Below are positions 50,353 to 62,996 of a stretch of DNA of 64,000 nt, piece by piece; the first letter of the stretch is position 1; every line of letters starts with the position of its first letter. Origin of the DNA: Chondrus crispus. Lineage: Eukaryota; Rhodophyta; Florideophyceae; Gigartinales; Gigartinaceae. A program made the position numbers and the translations under genes. Below the pieces are notes generated by a model. The model was not told the DNA's origin. It worked only from the letters and a program-made list of their open reading frames with translations, and did not search any database. The stretch is taken from the NCBI RefSeq assembly GCF_000350225.1, contig NW_005178804.1, positions 62,001 through 126,000 of the forward strand. Reading direction: 5' to 3'.

Positions 50353-52540
50353 GGTGACTGCCTTCCTCAACGGTGACCCTTCACGAAGAAATCTGCATGG
50401 AGCAACCTGAAGGATGCATCGACAAAGTCAAACCTAATTCGGTGTGTAAACTTCTGAAAGCAATCTATGGTCTTAAGCAAGCCCATCGCCAATGGCATAG
50501 TAAGATCGATGAGTCTCTGCTCACTGAACTTGGTTTCAACACTACACGCAGCGACCCATGTCTTTACATTCGACGCTAAGGCAATGTCATCATGATTATC
50601 GCGTTGTACGTGGACGATCTGCTGCTAGCTGGAAGTGACTTGGAGGCCAAATTATGGATGAAAAATGAACTCAACAAACGATTCGATATGAAAGACCTTC
50701 GCGAAGCGAAGACATGCATTGGTCTAGAAATCGACCGTATACGTTCTAAACACGTCCTGAGCGTCACGCAGTCGAAGTATGCCCAAGCAGTACTGAAACG
50801 GTTCAAAATGTCGGCATGCAATCATTGCGTTACTCCGATGTAACAGTCTCGACATGTTGTTGTAATTCTACGACCCCATGCCGATATGCATGACACACAA
50901 CAACAGGTATGACACATGCCAATTTGAAAACACTCCGCGTGACGAGCTGAGCAAGTTTAATTTTCAACGTGTACACGTGTGATTTCTGTACACGGTTGCA
51001 CTCTACAGTACTGCAGGAGCATGTTTAGTTTTCAACGTGTACACGTGTGAAATATGTACACGGTTGCGGTGTACAGTACAATCTGAGCATGTTTCATTTT
51101 CTCCGCCCGACACGTGTATGACCTGGACACATGTCTTCATTACACTGTCGGACGCGTACAGTACACCTGCAGTCTTACAGACAAAGTATAGAACCTTGGT
51201 GGCGGGTGCCTGGCACGTGCCAAAGGTTTACAGCGTCCATGGAGTGCAGCACGGGTACAGCAGGACACAAAGATACCGTTGCGCGAGTTTTGAATTCGTA
51301 ATGCAAAATGTGCACTGTTGTAATTGACAGTGGACAGGACCTCACGAGAGATTCAGATTCATAAGGCAACGTGTGCGCTGTAAACAGTCCTTGCAGGATT
51401 GATTTGAATTCGTAAGGCAACGTGTGAGCTGTAAACGTGCCTTACGAATTTGTGCCACGCTGGATTTGGAATAGTAAGGGAATTTGTGCTTAGCTGTGCT
51501 TTGTTGTACTGCCTTACTAATTTGTCCGTCATGACAGTGCTAATTCGTAAGGCGGTTTTCTGTTCTGTTTGTTGGGCCATCGCCAGTTTGGCTGAGTAGC
51601 AAGACGGGCACATGTGTTAGAGCCAATACATTTGTAGTATGTGTGTCGTAGTGTTTGGAAGTAGAGTTCTAGAAGATTGCAGAAGTGTATAAGTAGCGCC
51701 AGAAGTTGGCGACTCGAAGTAAATCGGTACCCAATCCTTCAACTTCACCTCATCAACCGTCCTTCGATTTCCCTTTGTCCCGCTGACCTTCCAGTACATG
51801 TCACAATGCAAGTTGCCGAAACTGGCACTGACCACAACCCATGCTTTGAACCATATCGTCAGGCCATTGGATGTCTAATGTTCCTAATGGTCGGGACCCG
51901 CCCCGATATTGCGTTTGCCATTGGAAAGTTATCTCAACACTTTGCCGACCCTCACGAGTCGCATTGGACAGGTGTGAAACGTGTTTTGAGATACTTGCGC
52001 GGGTCCCAGCATCTTGGAATAGTGTTTGGTAAAGATGATCTTGGTACGGAACTTCATGGGTATAGCGACGCAGATTGGGGTGGATGCCTTGAATCACGAA
52101 AATCAACGAGTGGGTACGTGTTCAAGCTTTGTGATGGGCCTATCACTTGGGCTTCCCGGAAACAAACAGTAGTTGCAAAGTCTACTTGTGACGCAGAATA
52201 CATCGCACTCAGTGGACCATGCAAAGAGGCTGCGTGGCTTCGACGCTTCCATGCCGATGTACTTGGTGCGAATTCGGATCCAACAATTCGCGTTGGATGT
52301 GACAACGCTGGTACGATTGCGTTTGCTCAGAACGAATCTACAAATCGTCGGAACAAGCACTTTGGTATTACGTATCATTTTGTTCGAGATGCGGTGCAGC
52401 GAAAACTGGTCACGTTGTACCATTGTCCGACAACAGAAATGCCAGCCGATATGCTGACCAAACCACTTGGTCGCGTGCTGTTTGAAAAGTTCGTGGGCAT
52501 GGTTGGACATTCCGAGTGCAAAGCTGCCCAAAGCATGTGA
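50353..52540 (+). pseudogene. pol: 5'-truncated copia F1 pol (RT and RNase H) split by a solo LTR
   Basis: Begins within reverse transcriptase (VTAFLNGD). Lesions: an extra C near 50379, a stop in place of Gln at 50578 (CGC TAA), a stop in place of Glu at 50840, and the 939-bp F2 LTR at 50858-51796. The remaining pol (51797-52540) continues to the natural stop with RNase H motifs kept. The polypurine tract GAGGGGAGG and an F1 LTR follow. Confidence 0.88.
50858..51796 (+). repeat. F2 solo LTR (939 bp) inside F1 pol
   Basis: Flanked by CATGT (50853-50857 and 51797-51801). Nearly identical to 43745-44683 and of the same length and ends (TGTTG...CAGTA), so both arose from closely related elements. 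Confidence 0.92.
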
Positions 52541-52551
52541 TCGAGGGGAGG

Positions 52552-53801
52552 TATTGAAAATGTGCGACCACATGCTGTTATCTGGAAAGTGCAAAATCGA
52601 GCGACACGTGTACCTGACTCGACGGTCCGGACCCTCACCCCATATCACCACATGACGTGTAAAGCCTCAGATTTTGGGGTTCTGGGGACGAAAGTGGACT
52701 TTTGGAGGGTTATGCAAATTTGCATAAATGCCGAAAATTTGCATTTGGCCCGAACCGTTATAGGGCTACACAGGCAATACTGCAAATCTATTGCGTGTCG
52801 GTTCGAATGCTGCAATTCTATTGGTCTGTTATTGTCCACTTATATGCAGTCATGCTGGTGATATGTCTTGAATGATCGGTATACGTTTTAATTACATCAT
52901 TTCGGGGGTTTCAAGTTGTTAACTATGGTTGTAATGGGTAATTACGGGTGGCCTTGGCGCTGGACACTTGTGTGCGGTGTACACATGTACACATGGCCAG
53001 GTTGCTGGGTGTACGTACACTTGTACACGTCGCCTACATACGGTCCGGCGCGTGTCCGAGCACTGTACATGTGAATTAGAAGTACAACAAGTATTTCTCA
53101 CAAGAGACATGTACTTACGTGAGTATTGAGTGTACGCGTCACGCTGTGTGCGACCCTTGCATCAGCATGCGCCGTTGTACTACACTCTCGTCAGCATGTG
53201 ACGTTGGACTGTGCTCTCGTTATGGTGCGCCGTTGGATGCAAGTTGATGACAGTACTCGTGTGATTCACATCGGATATCACGTGAGATGTGTAGAAAGTC
53301 TGGATGCACATTGTTGCTATCCGTGATAGTTGTCTGGCAGTGTGTACCGAAATTAGTAAGGTACGAAACAAGGGCATGTATGGGGACTGAGATATGATAG
53401 GACTTTGCCTTGTTGGAAATAGAGAGATGCCAAGTTGTTCATTGTTCAAGAATATATTATGTCATGTCTGGATGCAGATTAGTAAGGTGTGAAACGATTG
53501 CATGCATAGAGCCATGGTTTACAGTCACTCGAAATGTGTAGAAACTGTTGTGCACTTATAGTCAATAGTCAATTCGTAAGGTGGAAATAGAACAGTGTGG
53601 ACGGGCCAGAAGAGGACCGCGCTTGGTCGCGCATATGGTGAGTACGGTTTACCAGGTGCCAAAGTAATGGGATAGTGTAACACTCAAAGTGTATAAGTAT
53701 CGCCGAAAGAAGGCTCCAAGTAAACCTTGATACCAACTCCTTCACTCACACATCATCAACCGGCCCTCCTTCTTTCCCTTGCCCCTCCGAACCTACCATT
53801 A
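52552..53801 (+). repeat. F1 3' LTR
   Basis: 1250 bp, TATTG to CATTA, after the tract at 52541-52551. It lands directly on antisense F1-like gag, the same layout as at 10243. Confidence 0.9.
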
Positions 53802-54948
53802 ACCTCGTCTCATGACGCATTTTCCATTTCCGAACCCCACGTTCAGTCCAAGTTCAGTCATTCGACTGACAGAGAGCAGAGAGAACCCAAAATCTGGATT
53901 GTGCAACACATCAGTCCTTTTGCATGGTTCAATGCGTCCATTCACATTCAATTTTAAGTGGACGTCACCACGGCCCGCAACCTTTTCACTGGCTTTGGTT
54001 GGTTCCCATCTCAACAGACCCGGACTCAAGTGGCACATACGTCGAAAACAACGATCGGTCAATTGTGATGTGGGCTGTACAAGCGGAGTCAACAAGCCAT
54101 GAAGACGACATTCTGGGTGCTTGGGCCTGCGGAACTTTTGACATCAGACACGTGAAATCGACGTTGTTTACAATCATTTCGTTATCACTTTTCTGTGTAA
54201 CCATTGCAGACTGCTTCCGCTGAGCCATTCGTGGCTTGTATCCGACAGGAGGAGCCGGGCGACGCCCATTCAAATCCTTGCCCCAACAGCGAGCTGCTGT
54301 ATGGCGCGAATGACCACAGTTCGTACAATTGTAATCGTAAGTGTCACGATTGTTCGGGGCGCGATTGATCAGCGCCGATGTGTGTGAAGAACTAGACTTC
54401 ATGTTGGCTCTTTGCTCTTCCTGCAACAGACGACTTTTCACAAAGTCCAAACTGAATATCTTTTCTTCATTACCCAGAGCATCCAGCGCTACAATAAGAG
54501 CCTCAAATCGTGAGGGCAAACCCTTGAGCACAGCCATCGCCATCTCTTTATCATCGATGTTTACACTCATTGACTTAAGAATAGCTGCCAGCTGCTTTAC
54601 ACAATTGATGTATGCGAGAACCTTTTCTCCCGTAAGCATCTTAACAGTGGAGAACTCACGACGAGCAGCCAGTTTGTTGAGCAGAGTATGCCTTTCAAAC
54701 ACATTAAGGATTGATTCCCACATCGCACGAACAGTTTCAGCATCACGTACATGCTCAGGATGCTCATCTGACAACGAGAGGCCAATCAGTGCTTTAGCTT
54801 TACTGTCACCTCTGACCCACTTCCTACGCTCGTCAGGGTGTTCATCACTCGGAACCCTTCCTTCGATGATGTACTGATCAACATCACGTAGTGCAAGCAG
54901 AAGTTGTATTTTCTGCTTCCACACGTAGAAGTTGGTGTCCGTCAGTGA
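53802..54948 (-). pseudogene. gag: Divergent copia F1-like gag-protease fragment (F1b)
   Basis: Minus-strand frame from Gag (LTDTNFYVWKQK, about codon 20) through the zinc knuckle (CTNCGHSRHTAARCW) and protease (WLVDSACTAH) to GFGNGKC. It differs from F1 at many residues (for example VPSDEHPDER for VPSEERAEER), so it is a separate subfamily. A duplicated TGGT near 53997 shifts the frame. The left end is set by the F1 insertion at 53801 and the right end by a tRNA-like element. Confidence 0.85.
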
Positions 54949-54950
54949 TA

Positions 54951-55052
54951 CCAAAATCGAGGTCTGAAAATTTGCTGCAAAAATTCGTTAACCACTAAGC
55001 CACAGACGCTGGCTTCTTGGTGTCCCCTTGGGCGCGCTCACTATTTCAACAC
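54951..55052 (-). mobile_element. tRNA-like short element, full copy 4
   Basis: Complete copy on the minus strand (TGTTGAAATAG...CGATTTTGGTA). It joins F1b gag on one side to F2 pol on the other, so it marks a junction between two families. Confidence 0.6.
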
Positions 55053-56656
55053 GACGAAACTCACTCTGTAAGTGAGAATGAAGATGATGTATCACCTCCC
55101 GTTGAAACTCCGAATGTCACCCCTCCAATTCCCACTCCAACTGTACGAAGATCGTCTCGAGTCAGCAGACCTCCCGCATCATGGTGGAGGAGCAACTTTG
55201 CAGCTGCTCTTCTTTCACAAGCGCATGTCGCTATTGAAGGTCCCAAGACTTTCAACCAGGCAACCAACGGTCCTAGAGCTGCATTTTGGCAGACTGGCAT
55301 TGATAAAGAACTTGCCTCGCAGACCAAGAATCAGACTTGAAAACTTGTTCCTCGATCTGAGGCGTCAAACATCTTAACATCTCGATGGGTTTTCAATGTC
55401 AAGCAACTGCCTGATGCAAATGGCAATATAGTTGAAAGTGCAAAGCCAGACTTGTTGCTCGTGGATTTCAGCAAGTGCAAGGTCTTGACTATACTGAGAC
55501 ATATGCCCCTGTCATAAAGTTTACCACTATTCGTCTACTTCTTGCCTTAGTTGCTCATTATGTCCTCGAACTTCATCAGATGGATGTCGTAACTGCGTTT
55601 TTGAACGGTGACTTGGATGAAGACATCTACATGGAGCAACCCGAAGGGTGCATTGACAAAGGCAAAAGTGATCACGTGTGTAAACTTTTGAAAACACTTT
55701 ACGGTCTTAAACAAGCACCTCGTCAATGGCATGCCAAAGTGGATGATTTCTTACTCGGTGAACTGGGATTTGAGACTTCACGTAGTGATCCGTGCCTCTA
55801 CATTAAACGCATCGGTAACACTATCATGCTGATTGCACTTTATGTAGACGACTTGTTACTCGCTGGTAGTGATATCGATGCCATCAAATGGATGAAGGGG
55901 GAGCTTAATAAACGGTTTGAGATAAAAGACCATGGTGAAGCAAAAGTCTGCATTGGTCTTGAGATTCAAAGGTATCGCACGGCCACCGCCAAGACATTGG
56001 GTCTCACTCAAACTAAGTATGCATCAGATGTGCTTGACCATTTTAAAATGTCGACTTGTAACCCTTCTCTGACTCCAATGGAACAAGGTCACACAATCAC
56101 GATTTCTACCGAAAACGACTCCGAAACAAACGAACCGTATCGTGAGACAGTCGGGTGCCTTACGTACTTGATGGTTGGCACTTGTCCAGACTTGGCATAT
56201 GCGATTGGAAAGCTTTCTCAACATTCTGCCAACCCATGTGAGTCACACTGGGCAAGTGTGAAACTAGTAATGCGATACGTGCAAGGGACTCGAAACTTAG
56301 CAATCGTGTTTGACAATAAATCCAAATCGCCGGAGTTGTTCGGCTTCAGTGATGCTGACTGGGCCGGTTGTTCAGACTCTCGCAAGTCAACCAGCGGATA
56401 TGTTTTCAAGTTCTGCGGTGGAGCGATCAGTTGGAGTTCCCGGAAACAGACTGTGGTTGCAACTTCGACGTGTGAGGCTGAGTACATTGCACTATGTGAA
56501 GCGTGTAAGGAGGCGAGTTGGTTGCGTCAAATGATTGCTGATGTCCTTGGACTTGATTCTGATCCATGATTATGATGAGGTGTGATAATGCAGGGACGAT
56601 TTCGTTTGCAAAGAATGAATAGATCAACCGTTGTAACAAATATGTCGATGTGAAAT
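55053..56656 (+). pseudogene. pol: Copia F2 pol fragment, left arm of second palindrome
   Basis: Sense copy from the acidic linker (ETHSVSENEDD) through reverse transcriptase (YVDD intact) to RNase H, ending at GATGTGAAAT exactly where the first locus has its left arm end (20610). Carries the shared TGA (near 55337), the frameshift near 55450 and the one-base loss near 56567. Joined at 56657 to the inner end of an inverted LTR. Confidence 0.88.
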
Positions 56657-57349
56657 TATAGGAAGGTCAGCGGGGCAGAGGAAAGAAGAATGGTTGAAGT
56701 GGTGGTGGTTGGTTGGAAAAGAAGTTGATGCCATTTTACTCTTGGTCGCCAAGTATTGGCGCTACTTATAGTCTACGAAATACAGTACGGGCTATTAGGG
56801 CTGGTCAAGTGACTCTCCATCGTGCACTCTCGGTTGTTGATAATGTTTGCACTCTCTGTCGCTGATAATCAGGTGACTCTCCTTCTTGCACTCTCGGTCG
56901 CTGACAATGTTTGCACTCTTTGTTAATGATAATTTGGGACCGTCTGAGAGTCAATAATATCTAAATGCACTGTGCTGTAGGGTAGAGACTTTAGTCTACG
57001 ATTAATGCATTGCAAGTTTTAGAGCAAAAACACCGTGATATATATTTCATATGTGTCACACACGTGTAGGACAAATGTCATACGTCTCATACACGTGTCA
57101 AACCAAGAATAATGAAACATGTTCAGAATGTACTGTAGAGAGCCACTGTGTATAGATATTACACGTGTCAACACAAAAATGAAGCATGCTCAGAATTGCG
57201 AGAGAAGTGCGACTGAACACATAAACGACACGTGTACACGTTGAAACCAAAGTTGCTCCGTTCGACGTGCTGAGTGTTTTTGCTTCTACACGTGTCATAT
57301 CTGTCATTGTGTGTCATGCGTGTCAGCATGTGGTCGAACAATTACAACA
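56657..57349 (-). repeat. F2 short LTR (693 bp), inverted relative to 20791-21483
   Basis: Same length and ends as its twin. The segment 56657-57539 (LTR plus end of pol) is the reverse complement of 20611-21483. Confidence 0.88.
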
Positions 57350-60300
57350 CTCCCCCGTCAATCACATGGTTGTTCCCGGAAGTAGCTACTGCAAGCCCTA
57401 GAAGTTCTACGGACTTTTGGAATAGAATTCGCCCAAGTGCTTTCGCCAAGATATCTGGAGGCATGCAAGTGGTCGGACAATGCGACAAAGACACAATGTT
57501 TCTCTTAATAGCATCTCGTACATAGTGGTATTTCACATCGACATGTTTGTTACGACGGTTGATCGATTCATTCTTTGCAAACGAAATCGTCCCTGCATTA
57601 TCACACCTCATCATAATCATGGATCAGAATCAAGTCCAAGGACATCAGCAACCACTTGACGCAACCAACTCGCCTCCTTACACGCTTCACATAGTGCAAT
57701 GTACTCAGCCTCACACGTCGAAGTTGCAACCACAGTCTGTTTCCGGGAACTCCAACTGATCGCTCCACCGCAGAACTTGAAAACATATCCGCTGGTTGAC
57801 TTGCGAGAGTCTGAACAACCGGCCCAGTCAGCATCACTGAAGCCGAACAACTCCGGCGATTTGGATTTATTGTCAAACACGATTGCTAAGTTTCGAGTCC
57901 CTTGCACGTATGGCATTACTCGTCTTACACTTGCCCATTGTGACTCACATGGGTTGGCAGAATGTTGAGAAAGCTTTCCAATCGCATATGCCAAGTCTGG
58001 ACAAGTGCCAACCATCAAGTACATAAGGCACCCGACTGTCTCACGATACGGTTCGTTTGTTTCGAAGTCGTTTTCGGTAGAAATCGTGGTTGTGTGACCT
58101 TGTTCCATTGGAGTCAGAGAAGGGTTACAAGTCGACATTTTAAAATGGTCAAGCACATCTGATGCATACTTAGTTTGAGTGAGACCCAATGTCTTGGCGG
58201 TGGCCGTGCGATACCTTTGAATCTCAAGACCAATGCAGACTTTTGCTTCACCATGGTCTTTTATCTCAAACCGTTTATTAAGCTCCCCCTTCATCCATTT
58301 GATGGCATCGATATCACTACCAGCGAGTAACAAGTCGTCTACATAAAGTGCAATCAGCATGATAGTGTTACCGATGCGTTTAATGTAGAGGCACGGATCA
58401 CTACGTGAAGTCTCAAATCCCAGTTCACCGAGTAAGAAATCATCCACTTTGGCATGCCATTGACGAGGTGCTTGTTTAAGACCGTAAAGTGTTTTCAAAA
58501 GTTTACACACGTGATCACTTTTGCCTTTGTCAATGCACCCTTCGGGTTGCTCCATGTAGATGTCTTCATCCAAGTCACCGTTCAAAAACGCAGTTACGAC
58601 ATCCATCTGATGAAGTTCGAGGACATAATGAGCAACTAAGGCAAGAAGTAGACGAATAGTGGTAAACTTTATGACAGGGGCATATGTCTCAGTATAGTCA
58701 AGACCTTGCACTTGCTGAAATCCACGAGCAACAAGTCTGGCTTTGCACTTTCAACTATATTGCCATTTGCATCAGGCAGTTGCTTGACATTGAAAACCCA
58801 TCGAGATGTTAAGATGTTTGACGCCTCAGATCGAGGAACAAGTTTTCAAGTCTGATTCTTGGTCTGCGAGACAAGTTCTTTGTCAATGCCGGTCTGCCAA
58901 AATGCAGCTCTACGACCGTTGGTTGCCTGGTTGAAAGTCTTGGGACCTTCAATAGCGACATGCGCTTGTGAAAGAAGAGCAGCTGCAAAGTTGCTCCTCC
59001 ACCATGATGCGGGAGGTCTGCTGACTCGAGAAGATCTTCGTACAGTTGGAGTGGGAATTGGAGGGGTGACATTCGGAGTTTCAACGGGAGGTGATTCATC
59101 ACCTTCATCATTCTCACTTACAGAGTGAGTTTCGTCGTTTTCAAGAACCTCCTCTGGAACCTCATCTTCTTCAGACCCGACCCTGTCAGTATTTGGGGTA
59201 TCAGCTGTATTCCCATTGTCGCCACTGAGCAATACAACTTCAACATCAGAGTTGATTGAATCACTTTCGTTTGCAGGAATGTCATGCATCCGACATGTCG
59301 ATTCATCAAACTTGACATCCCGTGACACAACAATTTTATTCAACTCTCCGTCCCAAAGTTTGTATGCCTTACTGCATTGCGAATACCCAAGAAACATCGC
59401 TTCACGCGCTCGCAAGTCCAGCTTACGGAGCTCTTATTTTGGTAATGTATACCAGCACTTTGACCCAAATACTCGCAAATGGCCAACATTTGGAGTTGAC
59501 TTCATCCAAATGTGATGGGGAGTGGTGTTAACTGGCAAAGCCCGTGAAGTAACTCGATTGCGAATATATACTGAAGTGGCAAGAGCCTCGGCCCAGAATC
59601 GCTTACTGACCTGTTTATTAGAAAGCATAGAGCGGACAAGATCAATCAAAGTTCGATTTAAACGTTCAGCAACACCGTTTTGTTCAGGAGTGTACGCCGT
59701 TGTGAGTTGGTGCTGCGTACCGTTTAAATCTAAATAGGACTTGAATTCCGTCGACAAGTACTCTCCCCTCGATCAGTGCGAAGCACCTTTACTTTGCGAC
59801 CAGTGTGGGTTTGGGCCAACTTTTCATACACCTTGTATTTTTCAAACGCCTCGGATTTATTTCTCATCGTGTACACAACTACCCAGTTCGAGTGATCATC
59901 TACAAATGTAATGAAGTATCTCGAGCCACCAACTGACTGTACTTCAAGTGGACCGCAGACATCAGAATGTACCACCAAGTCAAGACAGTTCTGTGCTCGA
60001 GACGATGATCGCTGTTTTGGGATTACTGATCGCGTTGCTTTCCCGAAAACACACGCAGGACAAATGGGAGGGTGATTGTCAGACTTTGGATTCTTTGCAC
60101 TGATGACATCGCTTTGACGAACGTTGATGCCACTAACCACATTATTGTGAATCATTGATGCGATTCCTTGTACATTAATATGGGCCATGCGTTCATGTAG
60201 CGTCTGCAGGGTAACTACGTGAGCAGAAAAGGTTTCATTCATGACGTCAAGTATGTACAAATCCCCAACTTGACTCGCTGTGGCAACTACAGTTGGTCTT

Positions 60301-61404
60301 GCAGTAACGCGGCATTTTTCATTTTCAAATGACACTTGCAAACCCTTTGAAACCATTTGGCTAACAGACAGTAGCGAGTATCCGAAATCAGGGACATGCA
60401 AAACCTTTGACAATTTGCAAGGATGTGGACTACCGTTGACGTTCAACATGAATTCTACCTCGCCGCGACCAGCGACATTAGCTCTAGCCTTCGTGCCCAT
60501 CTCGACTGATCCAGATTGCATCTGTTCATACGTAACAAACAAAGAGCGATCAAACGTAATGAGCACTGGAACCGGAATCGACAAGCCATGACCTTGCGTT
60601 TGCAGCCCTCTTTTCTGGAGTGGAAGTCGAAAGCAGGCAAGTAAAGTCACTCACCCCAAAGGCAGCAGTAGACTTGTCATCTCGAGAAACGAATGCACTT
60701 GGCTTCAAGCCAGTGTTGCGTGACCGAAACCCATCTGGCGGCGCAGGTCGGCGCCCATTCACGTCCTTGTCCCAGAAACGCGTTGCAGTATGCCCATGTC
60801 TATTGCAATTCGTACATATCATATCCCGTCGAATAGGCATACGATTGACCAGTGCAGGTGCATGTGGTGATGAAGCAGAAGCGGTCTTCATGCTTTGTCG
60901 TTGTTCTTCTTGCAGCAGACGACTCTTCACAAACTCGAGTCCAAACACTTTATCTTCATTGCCAAGTGCGTCAAGAGCAACAATCAGGTTATCGAATCGT
61001 GGAGGCAAGCCATTCAACACAGCCATTGAAATTTCTTTATCGTCAATCTCAACACTCATTGACTGCAATCTGGCAGCAAGTTGCTTCACACGATTGATGA
61101 ACACAAGCACTTTCTCGGATGGGAGCATGGATACAGTGTAAAAGTCGCGACGGGCGGCAAGTTTGTTGAGCAAAGTATGACGCTCAAACACATTCAGAAT
61201 TGCTTCCCATGTCTCTTTCGCACTGCTACACCCCCGCACATGTTGCAAGTAGTCATCAGAAAGCGTGAGTCCGATGACTGCCTTTGCTTTTGCGTCACCA
61301 CGGATCCATTTTCTCCGGTCATCTGAGGTCGCATTCTCCGGGATATCATCAAAAACGTATTGATCGACATCTCGGAGAGCAAGCAGTAGCTGGATTTTCT
61401 GCTT
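57350..61404 (-). pseudogene. gag-pol: Copia F2 gag-pol, antisense arm of second palindrome
   Basis: Like 21484-25359 but with the true end of pol present next to its LTR. Domains from Gag KQKIQLL to the end of RNase H. It keeps the longest F2 protease/pre-integrase frame (60650-59730). Shared lesions: integrase G-run deletion (about 59765), TGA in KTW (about 58850), frameshift (about 58740), one-base loss (about 57617). The zinc knuckle last Cys is replaced (TATRFW). Confidence 0.88.
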
Positions 61405-61473
61405 GATGTTAAAATCGAGGTCTGAAAATTTGCCGCAAAAATTCGTTAACCACTAGGCCACAGGCGCTGGCTT
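61405..61473 (-). mobile_element. tRNA-like short element, 5'-truncated copy 5
   Basis: Same truncated form and same junctions as 25360-25430. Confidence 0.55.
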
Positions 61474-61599
61474 ATTGGTAGGTCGGCGGGGCGAAGGGGA
61501 TTCGAAGGACGGTTGATGAGGTGAAGTTGAAGGATTGGGTACCGATTTACTTTGAGTCGCCAACTTCTGGCACTACTTATACACTTCTGCACTCTTCTA

Positions 61600-61707
61600 G
61601 TGTTGAAATAGTGAGCGCGCTCAAGGGGACACCAAGAAGCCAGCGCCTGTGGCCTAGTGGTTAACGAATATTTGCGGCAAATTTTTCAGACCTCGATTTT
61701 AACATCA
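61600..61707 (+). mobile_element. tRNA-like short element, full copy 6
   Basis: 108 bp between TCTA duplications (61596-61599 and 61708-61711), corresponding to copy 3. Confidence 0.65.
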
Positions 61708-61873
61708 TCTAGAACTCTACTACCAAACACTACGAGACACATACTACAGATGTAATGGCTCTAACACATGTGACCGTCTTGCTACTCAGCCAAACTGGCG
61801 ATGGCCCAACAAACATAACAGAAAACCGCCTTACGAATTACCACTGTCATGACGGAGAAATTAGTAAGGCAGT

Positions 61874-62996
61874 GTAGTGCAATACGCACCGGAAAAGGGG
61901 GGTGAAAAGAAAGGAAAACATTTGGATATGAAAAGTAGTCCGGGTTGGGGGACACACGTGTGAATAACTGCACAGTTTTATTTTTTAATTATTTTATTGT
62001 ATTTAGTTAATTAGTTGGCAATAATTTTGCTGACACTAGATTAGATCTAGGATCTAGCGCCGCGAGCTACTGTAGTGGCTCCGGCGGGGCGATATATACC
62101 TTTGCCCTCTGACCACCAAGTCAGTAAAGGTAACCCGAGTTGCCAGAGTTGAATATCGCCTTGGTCGAAGTCCGTCTTTCCCAAGACGCTCCCTTTTACC
62201 ACAGATTTCGTTATCCTTTGCGCTCGGGGGTTCCCTTTCGTTTTCCTTTATTTCACCTATCCTTTTCTATTTCTATCTCTATTTCTATTTCCTTAACTTG
62301 TGTTGGTTCCACAGTGCCTGATTGCGATCCGCATTGTGACGACTGGAGTCATCGGGCTCTTGTGTTGGTTCTTTTGTTTGTTGTTGGTGCCATCGGCTTT
62401 GGTTGCGACCGGACCGGTGTAGGTGTCTTGGCCACCGGGCGACACGTGGGTGTAGCGCTGCTACTTTTTTACGTCCACCGACGGAGGCTGTGGCAACGAC
62501 GGTTCCCTCGAAGGTCCTGTTGTGTATACAGGACAGTGTTGGTTCCATCGGATACAGGTTGCGACCGTTCCGGGGTCGGTACTTTGCCATCGGGCAGTAC
62601 GGAGGTGTAGCGCTGCTACGTGTTTGCTAATTCCCGTCGGGCTGCGTTGCCACGCCCCCGTCGAAGACCTTATCAAGGGTATAAGGTGTAGCAGGCGCCC
62701 GCGAGCATTGGCTTTACGACCAATCGGGCCCGGCTTCTTAATCGCCGCCCCGAACTCGCCGAGCAACTGCCTGTACAAGACTCTACCACCATTCGTCCCG
62801 GGGCGGGCCTGTTCCTTTTGCCCCCCCTGTCAGGGACTTGAGCTACTGTGGGCCGCAAACCCACTTAAAGGGAAAGGGAGAATCGGACACTCCGTAGGGC
62901 TGTGCCGTCGGCAACTCTTGTTGGTTGTTGTTTGTTGGTTGTGTTGTCGCTGGACCGTTGGACCCTGTTTCCGGCCTGACAGGCGCATTGCACTAC
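61874..62996. mobile_element. 1123-bp TIR DNA transposon, second copy
   Basis: Same length, ends and duplication (AGGCAGT, 61867-61873 and 62997-63003) as 25831-26953. Because the host LTR site is the same, this is one insertion carried along by duplication, not two events. Confidence 0.7.
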
